The notes beneath the pieces are model-generated. The model saw nothing but the letters and a program-made list of their open reading frames with translations. It did not search any database and was not told the DNA's origin. The position numbers and the translations under genes are program-made. 64,000 bases of DNA, from the NCBI RefSeq assembly GCF_900168195.1, contig NZ_FUYX01000002.1, positions 255,501-319,500 of the forward strand, written 5' to 3'. Origin of the DNA: Allobosea thiooxidans (lineage in GTDB: Bacteria; Pseudomonadota; Alphaproteobacteria; Rhizobiales; Beijerinckiaceae). Positions 51,303 to 59,586 of the stretch are shown here, piece by piece. How positions within the stretch are numbered: the stretch's first letter is position 1; every line of letters begins with the position of its first letter.

Positions 51303-52402
51303 CCGTGACCGTCGCCGCAACGCTTACCGCCTCGGCCGTCTCGGTCGATATCGAGGGCATCAACCTGTCCTATGGCGACAACCACGTGCTGAAGGATGTG
51401 AATCTGGCGATCCGTCCCGGCGAGTTCTTCGCTTTCCTGGGCCCGTCGGGCTGCGGCAAGACCACGCTGCTCAGGCTGATCGCCGGCTTCAACCAGGCCG
51501 ATACCGGCCGCGTGCTGATCGGCGGCAGCGACATCTCGGCCCTGCCGCCATGGAAGCGCGATGTCGGCATGGTGTTCCAGTCCTATGCGCTGTGGCCGCA
51601 TATGACGGTCGCCGCCAATGTCGCTTTCGGGCTCGAGGAACGCGGCGTGCCGAAGGCCGAGATCGCCCGGCGCGTGACCGCGGCGCTCAACCTGGTCGGG
51701 CTCTCCCATCTCGGCGGTCGCCGGCCCTCGCAGCTCTCCGGCGGGCAGCAGCAGCGCGTCGCAGTGGCGCGCACTGTCGCGGTCGAGCCCAAGGTGCTGC
51801 TGCTCGACGAGCCGCTGTCCAATCTCGACGCCAAGATGCGGGTGCAGGTGCGTCGGGAGTTGCGCGACCTGCAGCAGCGCCTCGGCCTGACCACGATCTT
51901 CGTCACCCATGACCAGGAGGAGGCGAACACGATCTGCGACCGCATCGCGGTGATGAATGACGGCATCGTCCAGCAGGTCGGCACGCCGATGGAGCTCTAT
52001 GAGCGCCCGGCCAACCTGTTCGTTGCCAATTTCCTCGGCACGGCCAACATCCTCGACGGCAGCGTCGTGGCGGATGGCGACGGGCGCTGGTTCGCGGTCG
52101 AGGGCGGCGCCCGGGTGCCGGTTCCGGCGGATGCCGTGGTGCCGCCGGGGACCAAGCTGGTCTTCAGGCCGCAGCATGCTTCGCTCACCCGGGCGGGTGC
52201 GGTGGCCGAAGCAGGACAGCTGCAGGGCGCGATCAGCCATCGCGAGTTCCTGGGCGCCAGCATGCGTTACGGCGTCAGGATCGGCGGCAGCGAATTGTCG
52301 GTCGACCTGCCTTTCCAGTCCGGTGCCGCGCTGTTCGAGGCCGGCGACGCAGTGACGCTCGGCGTGCCGCCCTCGGCGCTGCTCTGGCTGCCGGCCGCCT
52401 GA
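51299..52402 (+). CDS. ABC transporter ATP-binding protein (FbpC/PotA type)
   Basis: 367 residues. Walker A is GPSGCGKTT (about residues 49-57), the Q-loop is VFQSYALWPHMT, the signature is LSGGQQQR, Walker B is VLLLDEPLSNLDAKM, and the switch His is in VTHDQEEAN. A C-terminal TOBE-like domain follows. The TTG at 51299 overlaps the permease stop and has AAGGGG about 10 nt upstream; a GTG at 51305 is the alternative. It energises the permease encoded before it. Confidence 0.9.
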   Translation: MTVTVAATLTASAVSVDIEGINLSYGDNHVLKDVNLAIRPGEFFAFLGPSGCGKTTLLRLIAGFNQADTGRVLIGGSDISALPPWKRDVGMVFQSYALWPHMTVAANVAFGLEERGVPKAEIARRVTAALNLVGLSHLGGRRPSQLSGGQQQRVAVARTVAVEPKVLLLDEPLSNLDAKMRVQVRRELRDLQQRLGLTTIFVTHDQEEANTICDRIAVMNDGIVQQVGTPMELYERPANLFVANFLGTANILDGSVVADGDGRWFAVEGGARVPVPADAVVPPGTKLVFRPQHASLTRAGAVAEAGQLQGAISHREFLGASMRYGVRIGGSELSVDLPFQSGAALFEAGDAVTLGVPPSALLWLPAA

Positions 52403-52417
52403 CGTCCGGGGCCGGCC

Positions 52418-52909
52418 TCAGCGCGCGGTCGAGCGGGCCTCGAGTGCCTTGGCGACGCGGCGCATCGCTTCGCCGGCGGCGTTGCATTCCTCGTCGCTCA
52501 GCACCGTCATCATTGCCTCGATCTCGGCGACATGGATCGCCATCGCCTTGCGGGTCAGCGCTTCGCCCGCAGGAGTGAGCCAGAGGCGGCGCAGGCGCCG
52601 GTCGGCTTCGTCGCTGCGCCGCTCGATCAGGCCGCGTCGCTCCAGCACCGGCAGCAGCATGCTCATCGCGCTGCGCCCGACGAGCAGCTTTTCCGCCAGC
52701 GCCTGCTGGGTCAGGCCCGGGACGTGGAAGATGTTGGCGAGCACGTCGTAATGCGGCAGCTGGATGTCGAGCGGCGCCAGCGCCTCGCCGAAGACCTTCT
52801 CCCACAGGACATGGGCGCGGGCGACCGCGATCCAGTTGCGGAAGCGCGGCAGCTCCCAGGGCAGGAGCTGCGTCGCCGGCGGGTCGGAAAGTTCTTGCTT
52901 TTTGTTCAT
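52418..52909 (-). CDS. MarR-family transcriptional regulator
   Basis: 163 residues. The winged-helix core runs from LDIQLPHYDVLANIFHVPGL through LAEKLLVGRSAMSMLLPVLE (recognition helix) to LIERRSDEADRRLRRLWLTP (wing). Its ATG (52907-52909) is inside a double TGTTCA-N4-TGAACA operator, so autorepression by blocking its own start region is likely. The divergent alpha/beta hydrolase gene starts 46 nt away and is the other probable target. Confidence 0.9.
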   Translation of the reverse strand: MNKKQELSDPPATQLLPWELPRFRNWIAVARAHVLWEKVFGEALAPLDIQLPHYDVLANIFHVPGLTQQALAEKLLVGRSAMSMLLPVLERRGLIERRSDEADRRLRRLWLTPAGEALTRKAMAIHVAEIEAMMTVLSDEECNAAGEAMRRVAKALEARSTAR

Positions 52910-52938
52910 GGCTGAACATATTTGTTCAGCGTTGAACA
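52903..52938. promoter_or_regulatory. Tandem MarR operator overlapping the marR start codon
   Basis: Two identical dyads TGTTCA-N4-TGAACA lie at 52903-52918 and 52923-52938, centres exactly 20 bp apart. Between them, GCTGAACA-TATT-TGTTCAGC (52911-52930) is a third, perfect 20-bp palindrome. The first dyad contains the marR ATG. Confidence 0.8.
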
Positions 52939-52954
52939 AGATCGGGTCTCCGCC

Positions 52955-53842
52955 ATGACCGCTTCCGCACTCCGTTACATGCGCCCGCTGGTGCGGGCCG
53001 CGAGCTTCGTCGCCCCGGCCGCCACTGGCCGGCTCGCCTTCCGTCTGTTCTGTACCCCGCCAAGGCGGCCGAAGCGAAACGGAAACGGCAAGCCGGTCGA
53101 GACCGCGGCCGCGGCTCGGCTGCGGCACGCGAGCGCCCGGGCGATCCCGTTTCCGTGCGGAAGCGTGCAGGCCTATGTCTTCGAGCCCGATGCCGCCGTG
53201 CCGGCCGGCACGGTGCTGCTGGTCCATGGCTGGACGGGGGATGCCGCCACGATGACCGGCTTCGTCGAGCCGCTGCTGGCGAAGGGGTTCCGGGTCGTTG
53301 CCTTCGATCTGCCCGGCCATGGCGCCTCGACCGGGCGGGAGCTCAACATCCCGCTCGGCGTGGCGAGCCTTGCCGCCGTGGCGCGGGTGTTCGGGCCCTT
53401 GCATGCGATCGTCACCCATTCCTTCGGCGGGGCGATCGCGCTCGCGGCGCTGGCGGACTCGGTCAGGGGCCAGCCGGCGGTCAGCGCCGGGCGGCTGGTG
53501 CTGATCGCCGCGCCGTCCTCGATCAGCGAGATCACCCGGCGCTTCGGCGCGACCCTCGGCCTTGGCCGACGCGGGCAGGCGGCGCTGGAGCGGCGCATCC
53601 ATGTCGTCGCCGGCAGCCCGGTCGAGGTCTTCGAGGGTCCGCTGCAATTGGAGGCGATCGGGCTGCGGACGCTGGTGATCCACGACCGGAACGATCGGGA
53701 GCTCGGCTTCCACCATGCGCAGGCGCTCGCTGATGCCGGATCCTTCGTCAGGCTGGAGGCGACGGAAGGGCTCGGCCATCGCCGCATCCTGAAGGCGCGG
53801 CCGGTGGCCGAGAAGGTGGCGCGCTTCGTGGCTGCCGGCTAG
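52955..53842 (+). CDS. Alpha/beta-fold hydrolase
   Basis: 295 residues. The fold is shown by GTVLLVHGWTGDAATM (oxyanion region), VAFDLPGHGAS, the nucleophile elbow IVTHSFGGAIALAAL, LRTLVIHDRNDRE with the acid, and a late His in EGLGHRRIL. The elbow is T-H-S-F-G; the first Gly of the usual GxSxG is replaced by Thr, which is seen in some family members. The ATG at 52955 is used; in-frame codons before it lie in the operator. Substrate unknown; control by the adjacent MarR suggests a response to an aromatic or lipophilic compound. Confidence 0.82.
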   Translation: MTASALRYMRPLVRAASFVAPAATGRLAFRLFCTPPRRPKRNGNGKPVETAAAARLRHASARAIPFPCGSVQAYVFEPDAAVPAGTVLLVHGWTGDAATMTGFVEPLLAKGFRVVAFDLPGHGASTGRELNIPLGVASLAAVARVFGPLHAIVTHSFGGAIALAALADSVRGQPAVSAGRLVLIAAPSSISEITRRFGATLGLGRRGQAALERRIHVVAGSPVEVFEGPLQLEAIGLRTLVIHDRNDRELGFHHAQALADAGSFVRLEATEGLGHRRILKARPVAEKVARFVAAG

Positions 53843-53909
53843 GCCCGCTGTCCGGGATCAAGCAGCGGGCCGCCGCGAAACGATCCCGCTTGGGCGGTGC
53901 GTTCCACCG

Positions 53910-54239
53910 TCAGCGCTTGGTCAGGATGGCGCGGGCTGCGCCGCCATAAGTGTCCGAATAGGCGTAGTTGAGCGTCTTTCCGTTTCCTGTCTTCAGGATG
54001 ACGGTGCCTGCATTCCCTGCCGTGAAGGTGATTTCATTGCCGGAGCTTCGGGAATTCCAGACCTTCACCGGCTTGCCGCGAAATGCGTAGGACTGAACCG
54101 TGTTCGAGGCGATCTCGATCTCGACGCTCGCGCCGTTCTCGATCTTGCCCGCCCATTTTCCATCCGCGGTCTGTGCCGAAGCGGGTGCGCCCATCAGGAC
54201 GAGCGAAGACGCAAGAAATACTCGGGCAAGGACCTTCAT
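53910..54239 (-). CDS. Small secreted protein of unknown function
   Basis: 109 residues. A clear Sec signal peptide (MKVLARVFLASSLVLMGAPA, cleavage after ASAQ near residue 23) is followed by about 85 residues starting TADGKWAGKIENGASVEIEI, rich in small and polar residues with alternating hydrophobics, suggesting a beta-strand fold. The composition and size resemble small periplasmic beta proteins. No Cys remains after the signal peptide. It lies between the convergent hydrolase gene and the hemH gene on the same strand. No function can be given. Confidence 0.75.
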   Translation of the reverse strand: MKVLARVFLASSLVLMGAPASAQTADGKWAGKIENGASVEIEIASNTVQSYAFRGKPVKVWNSRSSGNEITFTAGNAGTVILKTGNGKTLNYAYSDTYGGAARAILTKR

Positions 54240-54374
54240 CGTGCTGGCTCCCCGGCGCTCTTTCCGGAGAGACTACAGCTTCGACATGCGGCTCGCGTCC
54301 CCCATCCGGGGGGCGCTGACGGACCGGACCGCAAGCGCGATGCCCTTGGCGAGCGGCCTGGCATCAGAACCAGC

Positions 54375-55439
54375 TCAGAGCCAGCCCATCAGCTCGCGCT
54401 GCACGACCTCGGCGATGACGTCGATGCCCTCGGGCGAATCGTTGAGGCAGGGCAGGTAGGCGAATTTCTCGCCGCCATTGTGCAGGAAGATCTCGCGGTT
54501 CTCGCCGTCGAGTTCTTCCAGCGTCTCGAGGCAGTCGGCCGAGAAGCCCGGCGCGACGATGGCCATCGACTTCCTGCCCGCCTGGGCCAGCGCCTTGACG
54601 GTCTCGTCGGTATAGGGCTGCAGCCACTCGTCAGGTCCGAAGCGCGACTGGAAGGTCAGTGGGAAGCGCTCCTCGGAGAGGCCGAGCTCGGCGCGCAGCA
54701 GGCGCCAGGTCTTGACGCACTGGCAGTAATAGGGGTCGCCCTTCAGCAGATATTCCTTCGGCATGCCGTGGAAGGAGCAGAGGATGACCTCGGGCTCGAA
54801 ATCGAGCTTGGCGAGCGAGGCGCGCATCGAGCGGGCGAGCGCGCCGATATAGACGGGGTCGTCGTGGTAGGGCGGCGAGACGCGCACCGTCGGCTGCCAG
54901 CGCATCTGCATCAGGGCGCGGAAGGCCTGGTCGCAGGCGGTGGCCGAGGTCGGCGCGGCATATTGCGGATAGAGCGGCACCAGCAGGATGCGGTCGCAGC
55001 CCTGGTCGAGCAGGGCCTTCAGCCGGCTCTTCACATCGGGGAAGCCGTAGCGCATCGCCCAGTCGAAGACGACGCGGTCGCCGGCGAGCGGCTTCAGGCG
55101 TTCGGCCAGCTGCTCGGTCTGCGAGCGGGTGATGGTCTTGAGCGGCCCCTCGTCACGCTCCCTGTTCCAGATCGAGGCGTAGTCCTTGCCCTTCCGGCCG
55201 GGGCGCGTCGACAGGATGATGAAGTTCAGGACCGGCCACCATTTCCAGCGCGGTTCCTCTATGACGCGCCGGTCGGAGAGGAACTCCTTAAGATAGGCGC
55301 GCATCGGCCAGTAGCCGGTGCCTTCCGGCGTGCCGAGATTCAGCAGCAGGACGCCGATCCGCCCATATCTCACCTGGGGATGGTCGGGCGGCAGGGCAGC
55401 GGCTTCGCGGCGCGGCGCCGCGGCGATGTCAGCAGTCAT
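54375..55439 (-). CDS. hemH: Ferrochelatase
   Basis: 354 residues, full length. The active-site signature is CSFHGMPKEYLLKGDPYYCQ with the metal-binding H224. Other landmarks are VLLLNLGTPEG near the N terminus, VPLYPQYAAPTSATACDQ, QSRFGPDEWLQPYT and the second-site Glu in VAPGFSADCLETLEEL. It inserts Fe(II) into protoporphyrin IX, the last step of haem synthesis. It is membrane-associated in other Proteobacteria but has no obvious transmembrane helix here. It stands alone between the small secreted protein gene and a divergent 5'-nucleotidase-like gene. Confidence 0.96.
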   Translation of the reverse strand: MTADIAAAPRREAAALPPDHPQVRYGRIGVLLLNLGTPEGTGYWPMRAYLKEFLSDRRVIEEPRWKWWPVLNFIILSTRPGRKGKDYASIWNRERDEGPLKTITRSQTEQLAERLKPLAGDRVVFDWAMRYGFPDVKSRLKALLDQGCDRILLVPLYPQYAAPTSATACDQAFRALMQMRWQPTVRVSPPYHDDPVYIGALARSMRASLAKLDFEPEVILCSFHGMPKEYLLKGDPYYCQCVKTWRLLRAELGLSEERFPLTFQSRFGPDEWLQPYTDETVKALAQAGRKSMAIVAPGFSADCLETLEELDGENREIFLHNGGEKFAYLPCLNDSPEGIDVIAEVVQRELMGWL

Positions 55440-55687
55440 GAGCGAAGGCCTCTCCTTGCCCCTGTGATTTAGACGAGTTCGCGCTTTCGTCCAGCCTCGA
55501 AGGCTTCCGGCGGCCGGGGTGCGACACTGCCGACCGGGCCGGGGCGGTTCCGGAGCGGCCGTCCGGCGCTGCGCGAGGCGGCGTTCTATCCCTTTGTCAA
55601 AGCGGCGGATTCGCCCGAAGGATGAGTTCCACTTTCCAAATCGATGCTCTAGTCTGGAGCCATTCTCAGGATCGCGAGGCGCAGGCC

Positions 55688-57208
55688 ATGACGAAGCTTA
55701 CCCGCCGCAAGGCACTCGGGGTTCTGGCGGCGCCGGCGACGCTTGCCGCAACGGCACCTGTCGCGATGGCGCAGCAGCCCGCGCCGAGCTTCACGCTGCT
55801 GCTGCTCAACGACATCTACAAGATGAGCGACGACAAGGGGCGCGGCGGCTTCGCCCGCGCCGCCGGCATCGCCAAGGCCGAGCGCGCCAGGGGCGTGCCG
55901 GTGCTGTTCTGCCATGCCGGTGACTGCTACTCGCCCTCGCTGATGTCGGGTTTTGACCAGGGCGCGCATATCGTCGCGATGCAGAACAAGATGGGCATCG
56001 ACGTCTTCGTGCCCGGCAACCATGAGTTCGATTTCGGCAAGGAGAACTATCTCAAGCTGACGGCGGCACAGAGCTATCCGACCTTCGCCGCCAACCTGCG
56101 TGACGCCGCCGGCAACGCCTTGCCGCACCACAAGGATTCGCAGATCTTCGAACTCGGCGGCATCAAGGTCGGCGTCATCGGGGCGGCCTTCGACCAGACG
56201 GCGCTGGTCTCCTTTCCGGGCGACCTGAAATTCTCCTCGACGATGGAGGCGCTGCGCCGGGAGGCGAAGGCGCTGAAGGGGCAGGGCGCCGACATCCTCG
56301 TCGCCGTCGTCCATGCCGACCGGGCGACGGACTACGAGATCGTCCGCTCGCGCGTGGTCGACATCGTGCTCACCGGCCACGACCACGACCTGGCCATCGC
56401 CTATGACGGCAAGGTGGTGATGGTCGAGTCGAACGAGGAGGGCAATTACGTCACCGCGATCGACATCGCCGTCAATGTCAGGGGCGAGGGTGCGTCGCGA
56501 CAGGTGTCGTGGACCCCGACCTTCCGCGTCAACGATTCCCGTTCGGCCACGCCGGATGCGGACGTCGCCGCGATCGCGAAGGGCTATGAGGCGGAGCTCT
56601 CGAAGGAGCTCGATGTCGACATTGCGACGCTCGCCGCCCCGCTCGATTCCCGCACCGGCGTCATCCGCACCCAGGAGACGGCGATCGGCAACCTGATCGC
56701 CGATGCGATCCGTTCCGCGACCGGTGCCCAGCTCGCCATCACCAATGCCGGCGGCATCCGCGCCAACAAGCAATATGCTGCTGGCCAGAAGCTGACCCGC
56801 CGCGACGTGCTGAGCGAGCTGCCCTTCGGCAACGCCACCGTCATGGTCGAGATCACCGGCAAGGATGTGAAGGACGCCGTAGAGAACGGGCTGCGCGATG
56901 CGCCGCAGGGTGCCGGCCGCTTCCCCGTCATCTCCGGCTTCGCGTTCGAGGCCGATCTGAAGCAGCCGCAGGGCTCGCGCGTCGTCGCGGTTACGGTCGA
57001 CGGCAAGCCGATCGACCCGGCCGGCAAATACACCGTCGCCTCCAACAACTTCATGCTGGAGGGCGGCGACGGCTACACCGCGCTCGGCCGCGGCCGGACG
57101 CTGATCGGCCTGACCGACGGCAAGCTGATGGCGAACGAGGTGATGGTCTATGTGCGCCGGCTCGGCACCGTCGACGCCAAGGTCGAGGGCCGGGCGGTTC
57201 TGCGATAG
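55688..57208 (+). CDS. Bifunctional UDP-sugar hydrolase/5'-nucleotidase-like periplasmic phosphatase
   Basis: 506 residues. MTKLTRRKALGVLAAPATLA is a twin-arginine signal. The metallophosphatase domain has LLLLNDIYKMSDDKGRGG, FCHAGDCYSPSLMSG, VPGNHEFDFG, VVHADRATDYE and LTGHDHDLAIAYDG. In the first motif the usual DxH is D-I-Y. The C-terminal 5'-nucleotidase domain shows ETAIGNLIADAIRSATGAQL, ITNAGGIRA, LPFGNATVMVEITG and SNNFMLEGGDGYTALG, the substrate-binding blocks. The ATG at 55688 puts the Tat signal at the N terminus; the longer frame from 55622 is unlikely. Confidence 0.9.
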   Translation: MTKLTRRKALGVLAAPATLAATAPVAMAQQPAPSFTLLLLNDIYKMSDDKGRGGFARAAGIAKAERARGVPVLFCHAGDCYSPSLMSGFDQGAHIVAMQNKMGIDVFVPGNHEFDFGKENYLKLTAAQSYPTFAANLRDAAGNALPHHKDSQIFELGGIKVGVIGAAFDQTALVSFPGDLKFSSTMEALRREAKALKGQGADILVAVVHADRATDYEIVRSRVVDIVLTGHDHDLAIAYDGKVVMVESNEEGNYVTAIDIAVNVRGEGASRQVSWTPTFRVNDSRSATPDADVAAIAKGYEAELSKELDVDIATLAAPLDSRTGVIRTQETAIGNLIADAIRSATGAQLAITNAGGIRANKQYAAGQKLTRRDVLSELPFGNATVMVEITGKDVKDAVENGLRDAPQGAGRFPVISGFAFEADLKQPQGSRVVAVTVDGKPIDPAGKYTVASNNFMLEGGDGYTALGRGRTLIGLTDGKLMANEVMVYVRRLGTVDAKVEGRAVLR

Positions 57209-57226
57209 GCTCTTTCCCACGCGCAT

Positions 57227-57324
57227 CCGTCATTGCGGGCGCAGCGAAGCAATCCAGGAGGGCTGGGGAGACGTTCAGCCCAGCCCCCTGGATTGCTTGG
57301 TCGCTTCGCTTCTCGCAATGACGG
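57227..57324. repeat. REP-like palindrome, GCAATGACG-type, copy 2
   Basis: CCGTCATTGCG (57227-57237) and CGCAATGACGG (57314-57324) are perfect arms. Inside, AGCAATCCAGG and CCTGGATTGCT pair. It is the best-preserved relative of 242-338 and lies between the 5'-nucleotidase-like gene and ung. Confidence 0.85.
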
Positions 57325-57359
57325 TTCCGTCTGTTCGATCCTTCGGAAACCCGTTCCTC

Positions 57360-58058
57360 ATGTCCTGCCAGAATGCTCTCGCCGTCTTCCTCGCTTCTCC
57401 GGGGGCCGCTGGCTGGCGCGAGCTGCCGGTCTTCGCCGCCGGCGGCGAAGCGGCGAGCGCCTGTTCGACGGTCGATGCCGAGCGGGCGGCCGGCCATGTC
57501 GTCGCTCCCGCGCCGGAGCGGGTCTTCGCCGCACTGGCGCTGACGCCGCTCGACGCGGTCCGTGCCGTCATCCTCGGGCAGGATCCCTATCCGACGCCCG
57601 GCCATGCCAACGGGCTCGCCTTCTCCTATGTCGGCCCGCCGCCGCTGCCGCGCTCGCTCGTCAACATCTACAAGGAGCGGGCGGAGGATCTCGGCGCCGC
57701 GGCGCCCTCCGGCGGCGATCTGACCCGCTGGGCGGAACAGGGCGTGCTGCTGCTCAACACCGCGCTGACGGTCCGAGAAGGGGCGAGCAAGGCAGGCTCG
57801 CATCTCTCGCTGGGTTGGGGGAAGGTCACGGATGCCGTCATCGCGGCCGTCTCGCGCGAGCGGCGGCATGTCGTCTTCCTGCTCTGGGGCGCGCCGGCGC
57901 AGGCGAAACGGCCGCTGATCGATGAAAGCCGGCATCTCGTCATCGCCAGCGCCCATCCCTCGCCGCTCTCGGCGAGGCGCGGCTTCTTCGGCTCGAGGCC
58001 GTTCAGCCGGGCCAATGCCTGGCTGCAGCGGCAGGGGGAACGGGCGATCGATTGGTGA
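57360..58058 (+). CDS. ung: Uracil-DNA glycosylase (family 1)
   Basis: 232 residues. The catalytic motif is AVILGQDPYPTPGHANGLAF (D75; PYP where many family-1 enzymes have PYH), LNTALTVREG is the uracil pocket, and ASAHPSPLSARRGFFG carries the second catalytic His and the leucine loop. It removes uracil from DNA. The ATG at 57360 matches the conserved N terminus; the frame is open further upstream through the palindrome 57227-57324, which is not coding. Confidence 0.93.
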   Translation: MSCQNALAVFLASPGAAGWRELPVFAAGGEAASACSTVDAERAAGHVVAPAPERVFAALALTPLDAVRAVILGQDPYPTPGHANGLAFSYVGPPPLPRSLVNIYKERAEDLGAAAPSGGDLTRWAEQGVLLLNTALTVREGASKAGSHLSLGWGKVTDAVIAAVSRERRHVVFLLWGAPAQAKRPLIDESRHLVIASAHPSPLSARRGFFGSRPFSRANAWLQRQGERAIDW

Positions 58059-58062
58059 GGGG

Positions 58063-58157
58063 CCGTCATGCTCGCCCTTGTCGTGAGCATCCACGTCTTG
58101 AACGCGAGCTTCAACCAAAGAAGACGTGGATGGCCGGGACAAGTCCGACCATGACGG
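58063..58157. repeat. Dispersed palindromic repeat (AAGACGTG / GACCATGACGG type), copy 2
   Basis: CCGTCATG (58063-58070) pairs with CATGACGG (58150-58157), and CATCCACGTCTT (58088-58099) with AAGACGTGGATG (58121-58132), both without mismatch. The right half matches 3249-3285 closely. It starts 5 nt after the ung stop and may end its transcript. Confidence 0.8.
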
Positions 58158-58184
58158 GAGCAGCGTGGGGGCCGGCTTCGAACG

Positions 58185-59417
58185 TCACCCCACCGGGCGC
58201 TCGTCGGCGATGACTTTGCCGTCATTGGGCAGGGCGCCGAGCGGCAGAATTTCGACCGCGCCCTTGAGCTTCGTCACCTGCTGCAGGGTCGAGGAGACGG
58301 CGTCGACGAAGCCAGCCGGCTCGGCATAGATCTCGGCCTTCAGCGTCATGGTGTCGGTCTCGTCGGCGCGACCGACGACGAGTCTGAGCTTGGCGATCTC
58401 GGCATGGCGCCTGGCGATCTCGGCGACCTGTTCGGGGCGCACGAACATGCCCTTGATCTTCGCCGTCTGGTCGGCGCGGCCCATCCAGCCCCTGATCCTG
58501 GTATTGGTCCGCCCGCAGGCGCTCATGCCCGGCAGCACGGCCGTGAGATCGCCCACCGCGAGGCGGATCTGCGGATGATGCGGGTCGAGATTGGTGACGA
58601 CGACCTCGCCGACCTCGCCTTCCGGGACCGGGTCGCCGGTGCCGGGGCGGACGATCTCGACGATCAGGTTCTCGTTCAGCACCATGCCCTCGCGTGCCGC
58701 GGTCTCGTAGGCGATGAGGCCGAGATCGGCGGTGGCGTAGAGCTGATAGGCGTCGATGCCGCGCTCCCTCACCCAGGCCTGGAGCGAGGGCGGGAAGGCG
58801 GCTCCCGAGACGACGGCGCGGGTGATGCTGGTGATGTCGCCGCCGCGCGCTTCGGCGGCCTCGATCAGGATCTTGAGGAAATCGGGCGTGCCGACATAGA
58901 CGCTCGGGCGATAGGCGCCGATCACCTCCATTTGCTGCTCGGTGTTGCCGGGGCCGGCGGGGATGACGGCGCAGCCCAGTGCGCGGGCGCCGGAATCCAG
59001 AATGAAGCCGCCCGGCGTCAGGTGATAGCTCAATGTATTGAGCACGATATCGCCGGGCTGGATGCCGGCGGCACGCAGGCCGCGGGCCACGCCCCAGGCA
59101 TCGGTGGAAGCGCTTTCCGGCTCGAAGATCGGTCCGGGCGAGGTGAAGAGGCGGCCGAAGGAACCGGGCCTGGAGGGAACGAGGCCGCCGAAGGGCAGGT
59201 TCGCCTTCTGCAGCGCCGGAAGATCGGCCTTGCGCAGCACCGGCAGCCGGGCCAGCGCCTTGCGGTCGGTAATCGCGGCCGGATCGAGGCCGCGCAGGCG
59301 CTCGGCATAAGCGGGCGCCTGCATCGCCGCGGCGAGCAGCTTCGGCAGGCGCGCAAAGAGATCGGCCTCGCGCTCCTCGGGAGAGCGGGTTTCGAGCGTG
59401 TCGTAATGCTCGGTCAT
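58185..59417 (-). CDS. AMP-forming CoA ligase, phenylacetate-CoA-ligase (PaaK)-like
   Basis: 410 residues, the short PaaK-like type. Landmarks are LFTSPGPIFEPES-like GPIFEPESASTDAWGVARGL, NTLSYHLTPGGFILDSGARA, GTPDFLKILIEAAE, AYQLYATADLGLIAYET (adenylate-site Tyr-Xn), VTNLDPHHPQIRLAVGDL, and the hinge and C-domain GRADQTAKIKGMFVRPEQV. The Gly/Ser/Thr P-loop of typical ANL enzymes is weak, as in PaaK. It is the last gene of the Liv-like operon, so it may activate the acid that the transporter imports. The substrate is not known to be phenylacetate. Confidence 0.85.
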   Translation of the reverse strand: MTEHYDTLETRSPEEREADLFARLPKLLAAAMQAPAYAERLRGLDPAAITDRKALARLPVLRKADLPALQKANLPFGGLVPSRPGSFGRLFTSPGPIFEPESASTDAWGVARGLRAAGIQPGDIVLNTLSYHLTPGGFILDSGARALGCAVIPAGPGNTEQQMEVIGAYRPSVYVGTPDFLKILIEAAEARGGDITSITRAVVSGAAFPPSLQAWVRERGIDAYQLYATADLGLIAYETAAREGMVLNENLIVEIVRPGTGDPVPEGEVGEVVVTNLDPHHPQIRLAVGDLTAVLPGMSACGRTNTRIRGWMGRADQTAKIKGMFVRPEQVAEIARRHAEIAKLRLVVGRADETDTMTLKAEIYAEPAGFVDAVSSTLQQVTKLKGAVEILPLGALPNDGKVIADERPVG

Positions 59418-59448
59418 CAAAGCGTCCTCGGATCACTCATGAACCGGC

Positions 59449-59563
59449 GTGGTCCTCCCGGGCTAGGCGAAGCCGAGGTCCGGGATCCATGCCTGAACTC
59501 TTATCGGCAATGCTCCGGCATGGATCCCGGATCGGCGCGGCTTCGCCGCTTGTCCGGGACCAC
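59449..59563. repeat. Long palindromic element between the CoA ligase and livF genes
   Basis: GTGGTCC (59449-59455) pairs with GGACCAC (59557-59563), and the inner TCCGGGATCCATGCC faces GGCATGGATCCCGGA. The arms are interrupted, giving a long imperfect hairpin inside the operon. Confidence 0.7.
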
Positions 59564-59586
59564 ATGGCCAAGAGGCGATGCGCCTG

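Noticed and set aside
49805..52402. A plus-strand frame of 865 codons covering permease and ATPase
   Set aside because: The first part is an out-of-frame reading of the permease. The ATPase starts at the TTG 51299 that overlaps the permease stop.
48076..52402. Naming the Fbp-type operon as an iron transporter
   Set aside because: The same family design serves iron(III), 2-aminoethylphosphonate and other ligands. The binding protein has a long C-terminal extension and no iron-ligand Tyr pair could be assigned with certainty, so no gene symbol is given.
58185..59417. Naming the CoA ligase paaK
   Set aside because: No other paa genes are present and the gene belongs to a Liv-type operon; only the family relation is supported.
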